A stretch of DNA of 64,000 nt from CAWBRT01 sp963814745 (GTDB lineage: Bacteria > Acidobacteriota > Terriglobia > Terriglobales > Acidobacteriaceae), in assembly GCA_963814745.1 (NCBI GenBank), contig CAWFEA010000025.1, positions 62,001-126,000 on the forward strand, written 5' to 3'. A program made the position numbers and the translations under genes. The notes below the pieces were generated by a model. That model did no database searches and was not told the DNA's origin. It was given only the letters and a program-made list of their open reading frames with translations. How positions within the stretch are numbered: position 1 is the stretch's first letter; each line of letters begins with the position of its first letter. Shown one piece after another: positions 18,607 to 28,239 of this stretch.

Positions 18607-18921
18607 CTACACTGCCTTGAGGAAGATCATAACGAACGTAAACAGCACCAGCGATTCGATGAAGGCCAAGCTGAGGATCATGGCAATCTGAATTCCGGCG
18701 CGAGCGGAAGGATTCCGCGCCATGCCTTCGCAAGCGGATGATCCCACTTTACCTTGGCCAAGCGCGGCCAATCCCGCGGCAATGGCCATGCCGAAGCCGG
18801 CAGCGATGGGAACAACGTTGATGGGCTTGGCAACCTCACCTCCCGGTGTTTGCGCGAAGGCAGGCGTCACCATCATCGAGATGGCAGCGATCGCCAGCAG
18901 AACGAACATCAGTTTACGCAT
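18607..18921 (-). CDS. atpE: ATP synthase subunit c, with N-terminal signal-like extension
   Basis: A 104-residue c-ring subunit. The first 23 residues look like a cleavable signal peptide (ending TPAFAQ). The two-helix hairpin follows, with polar loop EGMARNPSA. The ion-binding carboxylate is E89 in SLAFIESLVLF. A Gln in helix 1 (GQGKVG, Q56) and a Ser after the Glu (S90) match part of the Na+-coordination set, but the Thr that follows in Na+ enzymes is Leu here. It lies last in the tatA-atpZ-atpI-atpB-atpE block. None of the other ATP synthase genes are nearby. Confidence 0.92.
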   Translation of the reverse strand: MRKLMFVLLAIAAISMMVTPAFAQTPGGEVAKPINVVPIAAGFGMAIAAGLAALGQGKVGSSACEGMARNPSARAGIQIAMILSLAFIESLVLFTFVMIFLKAV

Positions 18922-19094
18922 TGTCTTGCTCCTATGAATGCCCCTAAGGGCCGAGTGTCGCCGCCAGTGGGTGGTTGACGTCCCTGAATTGCAACGCCCT
19001 CACGCTCGCAACGAAAAACCAAGAACCTAAAAGCGCATGGAACCGAATTCAATCTCCACAGACGTGAATGAACCTCCGTCAGGAAACCGATTGC

Positions 19095-19826
19095 TCAGTG
19101 CTCGTGCGCCACCGCCTCGCCTAAATACACCATGGCCAGCAGTATGAAGATCAATGTCTGGACAACGGCCACGAGGATGTGAAGCAACATGAAAGGGATC
19201 GGAAGAACGATCGGAATCATCGAAAAGAACACAAGCGTTACCATGTCTCCCGCGAACATGTTTGCGTAAAGGCGGACGGTGAGCGAAAGAACTCGCGCCA
19301 AGTGACTGCATATCTCGATGACGAACATGAGCGGCGCCAGCCACCACACAGGTCCCAAGAAGTGCTTAATGTATCCCGCGCCGTTGGTGCGGAGACCGTG
19401 ATAGTGATAGTAAAACCAGGTCACGACGGCGCAACCGAGCGGGACCGCGGGCACTCCCGTCGGCGTCTCAAAGAACGGAATCAGTCCAAGCAGATTTGAA
19501 AAAATGATAAACAGTCCCAGTGCGGCTATATACGGAACGTAACGCTCATAATCATGCCCGATGATTTCGTGGCACGACTCGCTGACATATCCATCGAGAA
19601 TCTCCGTCAGGTGCTGAAAACCGCCCGGCTTCTCGACCGAGAGCCGCGAGCGCACGATAAGAAACAGCATCACCAGCAGGAGGACGACCAGTACCTGCAT
19701 CGCCACGTAGTTTGGAATCGGCTCAGCCGGGTGTTTGACGTGGAGCCCCAACGCGTGCAGCAAGGCCGTGACAGGAGCCGCGAAGAACCGGTTCAGAAGC
19801 GCAGTAAAGGGAAGTAATGGTTCCAT
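19095..19826 (-). CDS. atpB: ATP synthase subunit a
   Basis: A 243-residue F0 subunit a, the stator half-channel protein of the inner membrane. It shows the conserved Arg-bearing helix in SHLARVLSLTVRLYANMFAG near residue 175, which holds the essential Arg facing the c-ring. The C-terminal helix (LLHILVAVVQTLIFILLAMVYLGEA) matches the family. It lies downstream of the AtpI-like gene and 173 bases upstream of atpE. Confidence 0.94.
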   Translation of the reverse strand: MEPLLPFTALLNRFFAAPVTALLHALGLHVKHPAEPIPNYVAMQVLVVLLLVMLFLIVRSRLSVEKPGGFQHLTEILDGYVSESCHEIIGHDYERYVPYIAALGLFIIFSNLLGLIPFFETPTGVPAVPLGCAVVTWFYYHYHGLRTNGAGYIKHFLGPVWWLAPLMFVIEICSHLARVLSLTVRLYANMFAGDMVTLVFFSMIPIVLPIPFMLLHILVAVVQTLIFILLAMVYLGEAVAHEH

Positions 19827-19847
19827 TCGGATATCGTTGCACCCAGA

Positions 19848-20315
19848 CTAGAGTCCGCGCCGGTAGGCGCAAAAGACCTCGTAAACAGCCTCAGTAAGCA
19901 AGGCTGCAACAGGCACGCACAAGCCCACCAGGTAGCCGTAAAGGCCCCTCTGAGAATACTTGAATATAGCATAAGAGCCCAGTGCTATGAAAAGGATGCG
20001 GGCGGTAAAACGGAAAACGATAACGCCCCCGCGTTCGCGGCTTTGCCCGGTAGTAATGCGCTCGCCCAGAGCGTTCACCGCTTGCGCCAACCAGCGGAAA
20101 TTGTGCCATGAGAGCGCGACGCCCAGGGTGGCGCCGAGGGCAACCGCCCATCCGAAGCGCAGCGCCGAAACCGCAATGACAATGATTCCGCTGATACCGA
20201 TGGTGCGCTGCATGCGCCACACCGCGCGGTCGTAGAAAACCTCGGAGATCCGCGCGCCTGGAGGCGGGGATGCTTCACCCTTCGCGGCTGCCGCACGCCG
20301 TTCATTCTCGTTCAT
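19848..20315 (-). CDS. ATP synthase protein I-like membrane protein
   Basis: A 155-residue membrane protein with a charged N-terminus and four hydrophobic segments, including RTIGISGIIVIAVSALRFGW and GATLGVALSWHNFRWLAQAV. Length, topology and position immediately upstream of atpB match ATP synthase I (AtpI), a chaperone for c-ring assembly. Its start overlaps the end of the AtpZ-like gene by 14 bases. Sequence similarity within this family is low, so the call rests largely on context. Confidence 0.65.
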   Translation of the reverse strand: MNENERRAAAAKGEASPPPGARISEVFYDRAVWRMQRTIGISGIIVIAVSALRFGWAVALGATLGVALSWHNFRWLAQAVNALGERITTGQSRERGGVIVFRFTARILFIALGSYAIFKYSQRGLYGYLVGLCVPVAALLTEAVYEVFCAYRRGL

Positions 20316-20550
20316 GGAAAGAAGAGAGTGCCATGCGAATCATCTTAACGAAGCCGACGACAGCTCCGAAAATCAGCCCTGCCAGGTAAATCCAGTGTTG
20401 ATGCAGCCAGTGGTCGAGTGCCAGGCCGATCAGATATCCGACGATAACCGCCGCGGGAAGAATGAATCCTATTTCCGAGTAACGGGCCAGCAAGACCAGC
20501 GGATCCTTGCTCTTCTTGTCTTCCGGGTGCTTGGAGGCGCTGTCATCCAT
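20302..20550 (-). CDS. AtpZ/AtpI-type small membrane protein
   Basis: An 82-residue protein with a Lys/Asp/Ser-rich N-terminus and two transmembrane helices separated by DHWLHQHW. The pattern YSEIGFILPAAVIVGYLIGL...GLIFGAVVGFVKM is characteristic of AtpZ proteins, small accessory proteins of F-ATPase operons implicated in Mg2+/Ca2+ handling and assembly. It overlaps the start of the AtpI-like gene. Confidence 0.7.
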   Translation of the reverse strand: MDDSASKHPEDKKSKDPLVLLARYSEIGFILPAAVIVGYLIGLALDHWLHQHWIYLAGLIFGAVVGFVKMIRMALSSFHERE

Positions 20551-20726
20551 GGCTGGGCACGGTTAGCAGTTGCGCCCCCGCTGCGCAACCGGGAAGGCGC
20601 AAAGCCATTGGCTGGGTACTAAAGGCTGCGAGCGGTCACACCTCTGCCACACAACTCCAGCCCCGGGGTTATCTCTTCGCGCCGACAGCAGTACTCCGAG
20701 GAGACCTCCGGGACCAGAAAGGGTAG

Positions 20727-20927
20727 CTACGCCTTAGGCTGGGCTTCTGTTTTCGCCGCTGTATTATCGGCGGGCTTGGCCTCGGCGTCGCTGAGACTAT
20801 TCTTAAACGAGCGAATTCCTTCACCCAGCCCCTTGCCCAACTCCGGAAGCTTCTTGGGCCCAAACACGAGCAGGGCTATGAAAAGAATCACCAGCAAATG
20901 CATCGGTTGAAACAGGCCTTCAAACAT
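20727..20927 (-). CDS. tatA: Sec-independent protein translocase TatA
   Basis: A 66-residue protein with a short N-terminal transmembrane helix (HLLVILFIALLVFGPKKLPE), the FGPKKLPELG hinge and an amphipathic helix (GEGIRSFKNSL), then an acidic/Ala tail. This is the complete TatA/E layout. TatA oligomers form the pore-like part of the twin-arginine translocon. A GAGG Shine-Dalgarno sits just upstream of the ATG. It heads the atpZ-atpI-atpB-atpE block at a spacing of 177 bases, so co-transcription is possible. Confidence 0.92.
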   Translation of the reverse strand: MFEGLFQPMHLLVILFIALLVFGPKKLPELGKGLGEGIRSFKNSLSDAEAKPADNTAAKTEAQPKA

Positions 20928-20944
20928 ACGAATACCTCAAGAGA

Positions 20945-20950
20945 ATTATA
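20945..20950 (-). promoter_or_regulatory. candidate -10 element for tatA
   Basis: On the minus strand a perfect TATAAT lies 18 bases upstream of the tatA start codon. The predicted start of transcription leaves a leader of about 10 bases. No good -35 is visible at the usual distance. Confidence 0.4.
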
Positions 20951-21039
20951 CGCCTTCACCTAGACAGGCGGTTCCGCGTTCGTGAACCGGCGACAAACCG
21001 GAATTGCCGCCCGATTCCGGCTCAACGTTATGCGAACGT

Positions 21040-22569
21040 CTATTTGATAAGTTGGGCGATCGAACCCAGCGGGCCGCTATTCAGCGACCAGTACACGGCC
21101 TGGATGAACAGGTTCGGAAAGATCCCGATTCCGATCGTGCCCAATCCAGCGATGGTGAGCGCGAGGCGCATTCCCGAACCGACCTGAACTGGTTCGGCAT
21201 CGACCGCCTGCTTCATGAACATCGCGTTGGCGACTTTCATGTAATAGTACAAGCCGATAACGGCGTAAAGTACCGCGACCGTTGCCAGCGTGTAGTGTCC
21301 CGTCTGCATCAAGCTGAGAAAGATGAAGTATTTTCCGAGGAACCCGGCGAACGGCGGGATGCCGGCCAGAGACAACAGAAAAGCCATCATCAACAGAGCT
21401 TCAGTCGGAGCCTTGAAGAACAATCCGTTGATGTCGTCAATATCGTCGCCGATGATATTGCGCCGGCGCAGCGAAGTGATGACAGCGAAGGCACCGAGGT
21501 TCATGAACGTGTACACCAACAGGTACACCAGGATTCCCTGAATGCCGGTCTGGTTCTCCTTGCCATCGCTGGCGACCAAGCCAAGCAGCATGTAGCCGAC
21601 GTGGGCGATGGAGGAATACGCAAGCAGCCGCTTAAGGTTCGTCTGGGTGATTGCCGCCAGGTTGCCGCCAGTCATGGTCGCGACGGAAACGAAGATCAGC
21701 AGCGGAACGTACAGGGTTCGCAGCGGGTAGAGCGCGAACAGGAAGATACGCAACAGCATCGCCCAAGCCGCGGCTTTCACCGCCACCGACATGAAGCCGG
21801 TAATGCTGGTTGGCGCTCCTTCGTAAGCGTCGGGCGCCCATTGATGGAATGGAACCGCGGCAATCTTGAACAGCAGGCCGGTCGTGGTGGTGATCAACGC
21901 CAGAATGATCACCGGATCACGGGGATTGGTGGCGATACGGCTCTGCAGGGCAGCCCCGATCCGCGCCAGGTTGGTAGAGCCCGACAGGCCGTAGAGCAGC
22001 GACAACCCATAGGCGAAGATGCCCGACGAGAACGCGCCCAGCAACAGATACTTCAGCGCCGCTTCGTTGGAGCGCTTGTCACGGCGCAGGAAGCCAACCA
22101 GCACGTAAGTTGACAGTGCCATCAACTCCAGCCCGATAAACAGCAGCACGATATCGAAGCCACAGGCCATGCACATCATGCCCACGACCGAGAACAGGAT
22201 CAGTGCGTAGAATTCGCCGTGCGATTCGCGCTCGATTTCCAGGTAGCGCACCGACATCAGGATCGCGACCGCCGCTCCCAGCAGGAACAGGTAGAAGAAA
22301 TAAATGGCGAAGCGGTCCATCAGAACCCCGCCAAAAAATCCCGAGCGGAACGTAATCGCCTGGCTGTGGAGAGCCGATTGAATCTTGAAAACTCCGGCGG
22401 CGGAGAAACCCAAGCCCATCAGAGCAGCCACGGGATTCAAGCGCTTCCACTCCGCCGGCAAGATCAAATCGATCAGCAGTATCCCCAGCGCGAACAGCGT
22501 GAGCAGCACCATCGGCAGCGACAGCAGATAGTCGGAGCTGGAAAAATATTGTGAGATCGGCGTTGCCAC
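21040..22569 (-). CDS. nuoN: NADH-quinone oxidoreductase subunit N (cluster 2)
   Basis: A 509-residue antiporter-like subunit, last gene of the second complex I cluster. It carries DIVLLFIGLELMALSTYVLVG, FKIAAVPFHQWAPDAYEGAP and LKRLLAYSSIAHVGYMLLGL, with the channel Glu and Lys residues. It differs clearly from the nuoN of cluster 1, so the two are old paralogues or of different origin rather than a recent duplication. It starts 142 bases after nuoM. Confidence 0.95.
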   Translation of the reverse strand: MATPISQYFSSSDYLLSLPMVLLTLFALGILLIDLILPAEWKRLNPVAALMGLGFSAAGVFKIQSALHSQAITFRSGFFGGVLMDRFAIYFFYLFLLGAAVAILMSVRYLEIERESHGEFYALILFSVVGMMCMACGFDIVLLFIGLELMALSTYVLVGFLRRDKRSNEAALKYLLLGAFSSGIFAYGLSLLYGLSGSTNLARIGAALQSRIATNPRDPVIILALITTTTGLLFKIAAVPFHQWAPDAYEGAPTSITGFMSVAVKAAAWAMLLRIFLFALYPLRTLYVPLLIFVSVATMTGGNLAAITQTNLKRLLAYSSIAHVGYMLLGLVASDGKENQTGIQGILVYLLVYTFMNLGAFAVITSLRRRNIIGDDIDDINGLFFKAPTEALLMMAFLLSLAGIPPFAGFLGKYFIFLSLMQTGHYTLATVAVLYAVIGLYYYMKVANAMFMKQAVDAEPVQVGSGMRLALTIAGLGTIGIGIFPNLFIQAVYWSLNSGPLGSIAQLIK

Positions 22570-22711
22570 GATCTTTATGTCCCTTCAAGCTCCCGACGCA
22601 CTACAAGAATGGCCGGAAGGCAATATCGTTGCCCCGAATCATCCCGGGGCTAAGAGGCTGCGAGAACCCGCTTTGGCGTGTTTTCCAGCAGCCTGCAAAA
22701 ACGCCGGCAAG

Positions 22712-24375
22712 CTACTTTTTCGCTGGCTGGGCCAACGATGCCGTAGTCGTAACCTCCGCCGCGATTGAACCGCCCTTCGGCGCGAGATCAGTCTTGGCTT
22801 CCACCTTGGGTGCCGCAATCGGCGCAGTCGGCACCGGAGCCGCGGCGTTGTAATATCCGTTGCTGTTGATCCGCTCCACCATCTCCGTCACCGGCTGATC
22901 GAGGACACGGAACAGCGGCTTCGGGTAGAGGCCGATCGCGAACGCCAAAATTATCAATGGGACGAAGGTCGCCAGTTCACGCGGGGTGAGGTCCAGCAGC
23001 TTCTCGTTCTTCGGATTGGTGACCGGGCCGAAGAAAACCCGCTGATAAAGCCAGAGTAGATACGCCGCTCCGAGAACCACGCCGGGAACCGCCCAAGCCG
23101 CCCAGGCCCGATTTGCCATGAACGTGCCCTGCAAAATCGTGAACTCGCCAACGAAGCCGTTTAACAGCGGCAAGCCCATTGACGACATGAACATGATTAG
23201 CGTGACCGTGGCGTAAACCGGCATCACGGTTGAAATTCCGCCGTACTCCGCGATATCGCGGGTGTGGCGGCGCTCATAAAGAATGCCGACGATCAAGAAC
23301 AGTGCGCCGGTCGAGATACCGTGGTTGATCTGTTGGATGACGGAACCGGCCAGACCCGCTGGATTCAGGGCGAAAATGCCGAGCGTGCAAAGCCGAGGTG
23401 GCTCACGGACGAGTACGCCACCAGCTTCTTCATGTCCTTTTGCATCAGCGAGACCAGCGCGCCGTAGATGATGCCGATCAGCGACAGCGCAATCAGCCAT
23501 CCGCGCAAAACCGGGAACTTCACCACCGACGGGAAAAACGGCAGCGAGAAACGGATCAAACCGTACGTTCCCATCTTCAGCAGGACGCCGGCCAGAATCA
23601 CCGAGCCGGCGGTGGGCGCTTCCACGTGCGCATCCGGCAGCCAGGTGTGGAACGGGAACATCGGCACCTTGATGGCAAACCCGATAAAGAAGCCGAGGAA
23701 CAGGATCACGCCGGCGGCATCGCCGTAGACCGCCGGAATCTGCGGAGCCGTGCGATAGAGCGAGAGCAGGTCAAACGTGTATACGCCCGTCTGGCTGTGA
23801 TGGAAGAAGTACAGGAACAGAATGCCAAGCAGCATCAGCACCGAGCCGGCCAGCGTGTAGAGGAAGAACTTGATGGCGGCGTAGAGTTTGCGCGGGCCGC
23901 CCCAAATGCCGATAAGCAGATACATCGGAACCAGCATCGCTTCCCAGAACACGAAGAACAGGAACATATCGAGCGCCATGAAGACGCCGAGCATGCCGGT
24001 TTGCAGCACCAGGAACCAAACGTAGTATTCCTTCACCCGGATCTGAATCGCCTGCCATGACGAAAGAATCGAGATGGCGCCCAGCAGCGTCGTCAGCATG
24101 ATCAGCAGAAACGAGATGCCGTCGATGCCCAGCGAATAACCGGCGCCGATGGTCGGAATCCAGTTGTTCGCCCCGCCTTCGATGAACTTGAACCCCGGCT
24201 GATCCTTGACCGCCCAGAACCACGGCACGAGCGGCAAGGACACGGCGAAGCCGAGCATGGCAAAGATGTTCGCCAGCCAACGGATCGCGTTGGTGTTTTC
24301 CTTGGGGACAAACAGGAGAATCAGTGCCCCGACCAGAGGCGTAAACAGAATGATTGAGAGGATGTGGCTATACAT
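22712..24375 (-). CDS. nuoM: NADH-quinone oxidoreductase subunit M (cluster 2), frameshifted near 23390
   Basis: Reading from 24375, the NuoM core is intact: FVFWEAMLVPMYLLIGIWGG, FPFHTWLPDAHVEAPTAGS and KKLVAYSSVSHLGFA. At about 23390 the frame turns into RSAFSP and stops at 23365. The neighbouring frame continues as LGIFALNPAGLAGSVIQQ and NHGISTGALFLIVG to the stop at 22712. The total length is one base short of a multiple of three, so a single missing base explains the break. The product would be about 554 residues and ends in an Ala/Pro/Lys-rich hydrophilic tail. Confidence 0.92.
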
Positions 24376-24447
24376 TTCTAAATTCCGTCCGTGACGTTTC
24401 CCGTCGAATGCAACCAGTTTGCCCGCGACCGCAGCGCAGACAGCGTC

Positions 24448-26836
24448 TTAATGAATCACGTAATACCAAACGAACCCGAACACGCCGATAACCATGACCA
24501 GCGCGTACCACTGCACCAGGCCCCACTCCAGCAGGCGCACCGGATAAGACAGCGCGCGCGCGACAATCGCCGGGCCATTGACGCCGACACCGTCGATGAT
24601 CCACTTGTCCCACCAACTGGAGAGCGTCCCGCTCAGTCTCGTCAGCCAACCGGCGCCGTTGACTCCGCCATCGATCACGTTGGCATCAAACCTCCACAGC
24701 GCCAGACCCAGGCCCTGCACTCCGAGCCGCGCCGGACCGATCGTCTTGCGCCCGGTGAACAGGTAGTCGTAGAGTTCGTCAACGTAGTACTTGTTGAGCA
24801 GCGTGCGATAGAACGGCGGAGCCACGGCGTTAATCGGCTCGACATAGCCCTGACCGGCTTTGCCATAGGCCTTAGCGCGCTCCCCACAAACCCACACAGG
24901 CGGCGCCAACCGAAAGAACCATCAACCCATATTCAGTGCTGCTGGGACCTTCCTCGCGCTTCGGCCCCTCCTCATGAGCGGCGTTCACCGCGACCTGCTT
25001 TTCGCCGTGCCCGACGGCCGTGGCCTCGCTCGCCGCAGAGCCATGCTCGGCCGCTTCTCCGGCAACGGCGCGCCCAGCTATGACAGGGTTGTCAAACACC
25101 GGCTCCAGGAAATGCTCGAAGCGATTCGAACCACCCAGCGCCTGCGGCACTCCAAGCCAACCGGCGCCGATCGAACATACCGCCAGGATGATTAACGGAA
25201 CCGTCATTGCTTTCGGCGATTCGTGGATGTGATGCTCAGTCTCATGATCCATGCGTGGCTGGCTGAAGAACGTCAGCCAGACCAGCCGGAACATGTAGAA
25301 AGCCGTCATAATGGCCGTGACGTAGCCGATGTACCACAGAGGGCGCAGGGAGCCGCCGTTGCTCGACCACGCTTGCCACAGGATTTCGTCTTTCGAGAAG
25401 AACCCTGCCAGCGGCGGGAATCCGGCGATGGCGATGGTGCCGATCAACATCGTCTTATAGGTAATCGGAATCTTCTTGGCCAAGCCGCCCATGTAGCGCA
25501 TGTCCTGCTGGCCGCTCATGGCGTGAATGACCGAACCGGAGCCGAGGAACAGCAATGCCTTAAAGAATGCATGGGTGAAGACGTGGAAAACACCGGCGGC
25601 GAAGGCGCCGACTCCGAGCGCCAGGAACATGTAACCCAACTGGGAAACCGTCGAGTAGGCCAGCACGCGCTTGATGTCGTTCTGTACCAGGCCGATCGAT
25701 GCGGCGAAGATGGCGGTCAGCGCGCCGACGATGGCGACTACCTTCATCGCCTCGGGCGCCAGCACGAACAGGGCATTGGAGCGCGCCACCATGTAAACGC
25801 CGGCCGTGACCATCGTAGCCGCGTGGATGAGCGCCGACACGGGCGTCGGACCCTCCATGGCGTCCGGCAGCCAGACATACAGCGGAAGCTGCGCCGACTT
25901 GCCGCAGGCTCCCAGGAACAGCAGCAGGCAGGCCGCCTGAACCAGCATGCTCAGGTGCGGATCGCCGAGAATCTGCCCGGCGTGCGCACGAGCCAGCTCG
26001 GTGACCGCCGTGAATTTTACGGTTCCGAATATCCACATCACGGTAAACGAGCCCAGGATCACGCCGCCGTCACCGATACGATTGGTGATGAATGCCTTGT
26101 TCGCCGCTGTCGAAGCCGAGTGCTTCAAGAAGTAGAAACCGATCAGCAGGTACGAACAGAGACCGACACCCTCCCACCCCACGAACATCAGAAAATAATT
26201 GTTCCCCATGACCAGCGTCAGCATGGAAAACATGAACAGGTTCAGGTAGCCGAAAAACCGGTAGTAACCGCCGTCATGCGCCATGTATCCGATGGAGTAA
26301 ATGTGGATCAGCATGCCCACGCCGGTTACGAACAGCAGCCAGATGCTCGATAAAGGATCGAGCAGGAACCCGGCTTCGGCCTTGAACTCAGCGCGCTGGC
26401 CGCCGTAGGTCGTAAAGATCATTTTGCCGGAGTCATCGCCCAGCCAGGTGTACACGACCTTCTCGTAATGCGGCAGGCCGCTGTGCACGAACTGCCAAAC
26501 CGCGCCCACGGAAAACAAGAACGCGAGCACCACAACGCCAACGCAGATGACGTTCACCCAGGTGTGTATCTCGTGCGGGCCGCCATGGGCGTCATGCCCG
26601 CCGTGGACGGCATGCGGATCAGCCGGCGCGTGGCTGGCGGGCGCATCGTGCGCGGCTACAGCGCCAGTGGGATCGGCATCGTGACCGCCATGCGAGTGGT
26701 CATCGTGGTCGTCATGGAAGCTGCCGGTCCGCTTCGGCGGCTCAATGCCGCTCAGCTTGCGGCCAAAAAAGAACATCATTGCCGCGCCAAACGCCGGCAG
26801 CAGAGGAATTACCCAGATGTGTTCCAGAAAGAACAT
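24448..26836 (-). CDS. nuoL: NADH-quinone oxidoreductase subunit L (cluster 2), frameshifted near 24890
   Basis: An antiporter-like subunit of about 795 residues. It shows GWEGVGLCSYLLIGFYF, GKSAQLPLYVWLPDAMEGPT and THAFFKALLFLGSGSVIHA. After about residue 645 the frame breaks at 24880-24890, near a CCCC run. The adjacent frame carries the conserved C-terminal element (NKYYVDELYDYLFTG) and the last amphipathic and membrane helices to the stop at 24448. One indel explains this. A His/Asp-rich insertion of about 55 residues lies between the first and second transmembrane helices, which is unusual. Confidence 0.92.
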
Positions 26837-26957
26837 TGCTTGCTTCTCATTCCCGATTCCTGGTTAACCGCACGGAACCGGTCCAGGGCCAACGCCCTTC
26901 ACCAAACGCAGGCTATCGAGACTCCCGACTAAGGCAGAAACGCGCCGGCGAAAATCT

Positions 26958-27263
26958 TCACCACTTCAGCAGATCCACTTCATCCATGTTCACGGTTTCC
27001 TTGTTGCGGAAGAAAGCAATCAGGATTCCGAGTCCGACCGCCGCTTCGGCAGCCGCATCGGCAATGACGAAGATCGAAAACACCTGTCCGTGCAGTTCGT
27101 ACAGCCGGGAGAACGCGACCAGGTTCAGGTTGACCGCATTCAGGATCAATTCGATCGACATCAAAATGATCAGAACGTTTCTGCGGGTGAGCACGCCGAT
27201 CGTGCCGATGATGAACAGGGCGGCGGCAACCACCAGATAATGCAGGGTACCGATCTCGGCCAT
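26958..27263 (-). CDS. nuoK: NADH-quinone oxidoreductase subunit K (cluster 2)
   Basis: A 101-residue, three-helix subunit with ILMSIELILNAVNLNLVAF and DAAAEAAVGLGILIAFF, which hold the two conserved membrane Glu residues. It lies 2 bases after nuoJ and 121 bases before nuoL. Function and topology are as for the cluster 1 copy, from which it differs at many positions. Confidence 0.95.
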   Translation of the reverse strand: MAEIGTLHYLVVAAALFIIGTIGVLTRRNVLIILMSIELILNAVNLNLVAFSRLYELHGQVFSIFVIADAAAEAAVGLGILIAFFRNKETVNMDEVDLLKW

Positions 27264-27265
27264 TG

Positions 27266-27775
27266 CTAAATCCTCTTCTTCGCCATCACTACGGCGCCGA
27301 CGATCGCCACCAGCAAAAGTAGCGATGCAATTTCAAAAGGCAGCAGATAATCCCGATAAAGCATGAGGCCGATCTGCTGCGTGTTCACTTCCTCGGGGAA
27401 CAGGTGCGCCGTGGCCGGAAAGACCGAGCTGCCCTTAATGAAGATGAACAGCAGCAACCCGCCGAGTCCCGCCGTCGCCAAGCCTCCGACAACCCATTGC
27501 TTGTTGAACCGCTCTTCCAGTTGTACGCGTTCGATGTTGACCAGCATGATCACGAACAAGTACAGCACCATGATGCCGCCGGCGTAGACCAGGATCTGGA
27601 CGCCAGCGACGAACGGCGCGTAGAGCATGAGGTATAGGCCCGCCTGGGCGAGCAGCGTCATGATCAGCAGTAGTGCCGAATGCACCGGGTTGCGGCGGGT
27701 GATCACCAGAATGGCGCAGATGATCGCAATTGCCGCCAGGAGATAGAAAAAGAACGTTGTCGCTACCGGATTCAT
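27266..27775 (-). CDS. nuoJ: NADH-quinone oxidoreductase subunit J (cluster 2)
   Basis: A 169-residue, five-helix membrane subunit with the conserved VQILVYAGGIMVLYLFVIML segment. The start overlaps the nuoI stop by 4 bases (ATGA). Length equals the cluster 1 NuoJ. The order I-J-K is the standard complex I order, unlike cluster 1, where nuoI is missing. Confidence 0.93.
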   Translation of the reverse strand: MNPVATTFFFYLLAAIAIICAILVITRRNPVHSALLLIMTLLAQAGLYLMLYAPFVAGVQILVYAGGIMVLYLFVIMLVNIERVQLEERFNKQWVVGGLATAGLGGLLLFIFIKGSSVFPATAHLFPEEVNTQQIGLMLYRDYLLPFEIASLLLLVAIVGAVVMAKKRI

Positions 27776-28239
27776 CGTTCGTATACCGTCGGTTCAGGGC
27801 CTTTCTCCAGCTTCTCGCGATTGAGCAGCAGTTCGTCGCGGCTGGAGGTGGCCATCTCAAAATCCTGGCTCAGCTCGAGCGCATCGCTCGGGCAAGCTTC
27901 TTCACACAAGCCGCAGAACATGCAACGGCTGATGTCGTAGCTGAACGCGGTCAGCTCTTTCTTCTTGGTTTCGGGATTGCGCTCGCTGCCGACCGTGATC
28001 AGCTTTTCCGGACACGCCAGAGCGCAGAGTCCGCAGGCGATGCACAGCGGTTCGCCTGTTTCCGGATTCACGTTCATGCGCGGCTGCCCGCGGAAGCGCT
28101 CGGCGATCGCGGGCCGTTCCAGCGGGTATTGCTCGGTAACAATTTCTTTAGGACCCTGGTACTTCAACGTGACCTTGAGGCCCTTCAGCAGGTCGACCAG
28201 AAACATTTTGCGAAGCAGAGGAGCCAAACTTAAACTCAC
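27772..28239 (-). CDS. nuoI: NADH-quinone oxidoreductase subunit I
   Basis: A 155-residue ferredoxin-like subunit carrying clusters N6a and N6b. Its two motifs are CIACGLCALACP (about residues 61-72) and CMFCGLCEEACP (about 106-117). It conducts electrons from NuoG (or another donor) towards NuoB. This is the only nuoI in the window, so a complete complex from cluster 1 would need this subunit or one encoded elsewhere. The start overlaps the nuoH stop (ATGA). Confidence 0.95.
   Translation of the reverse strand: MSLSLAPLLRKMFLVDLLKGLKVTLKYQGPKEIVTEQYPLERPAIAERFRGQPRMNVNPETGEPLCIACGLCALACPEKLITVGSERNPETKKKELTAFSYDISRCMFCGLCEEACPSDALELSQDFEMATSSRDELLLNREKLEKGPEPTVYER

Noticed and set aside
21004..22113. 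Plus-strand open frames over cluster 2 (also 25223-26353 and 29067-30098)
   Set aside because: Same antisense artefact opposite nuoN, nuoL and nuoH/nuoD. No start signals or recognisable domains.
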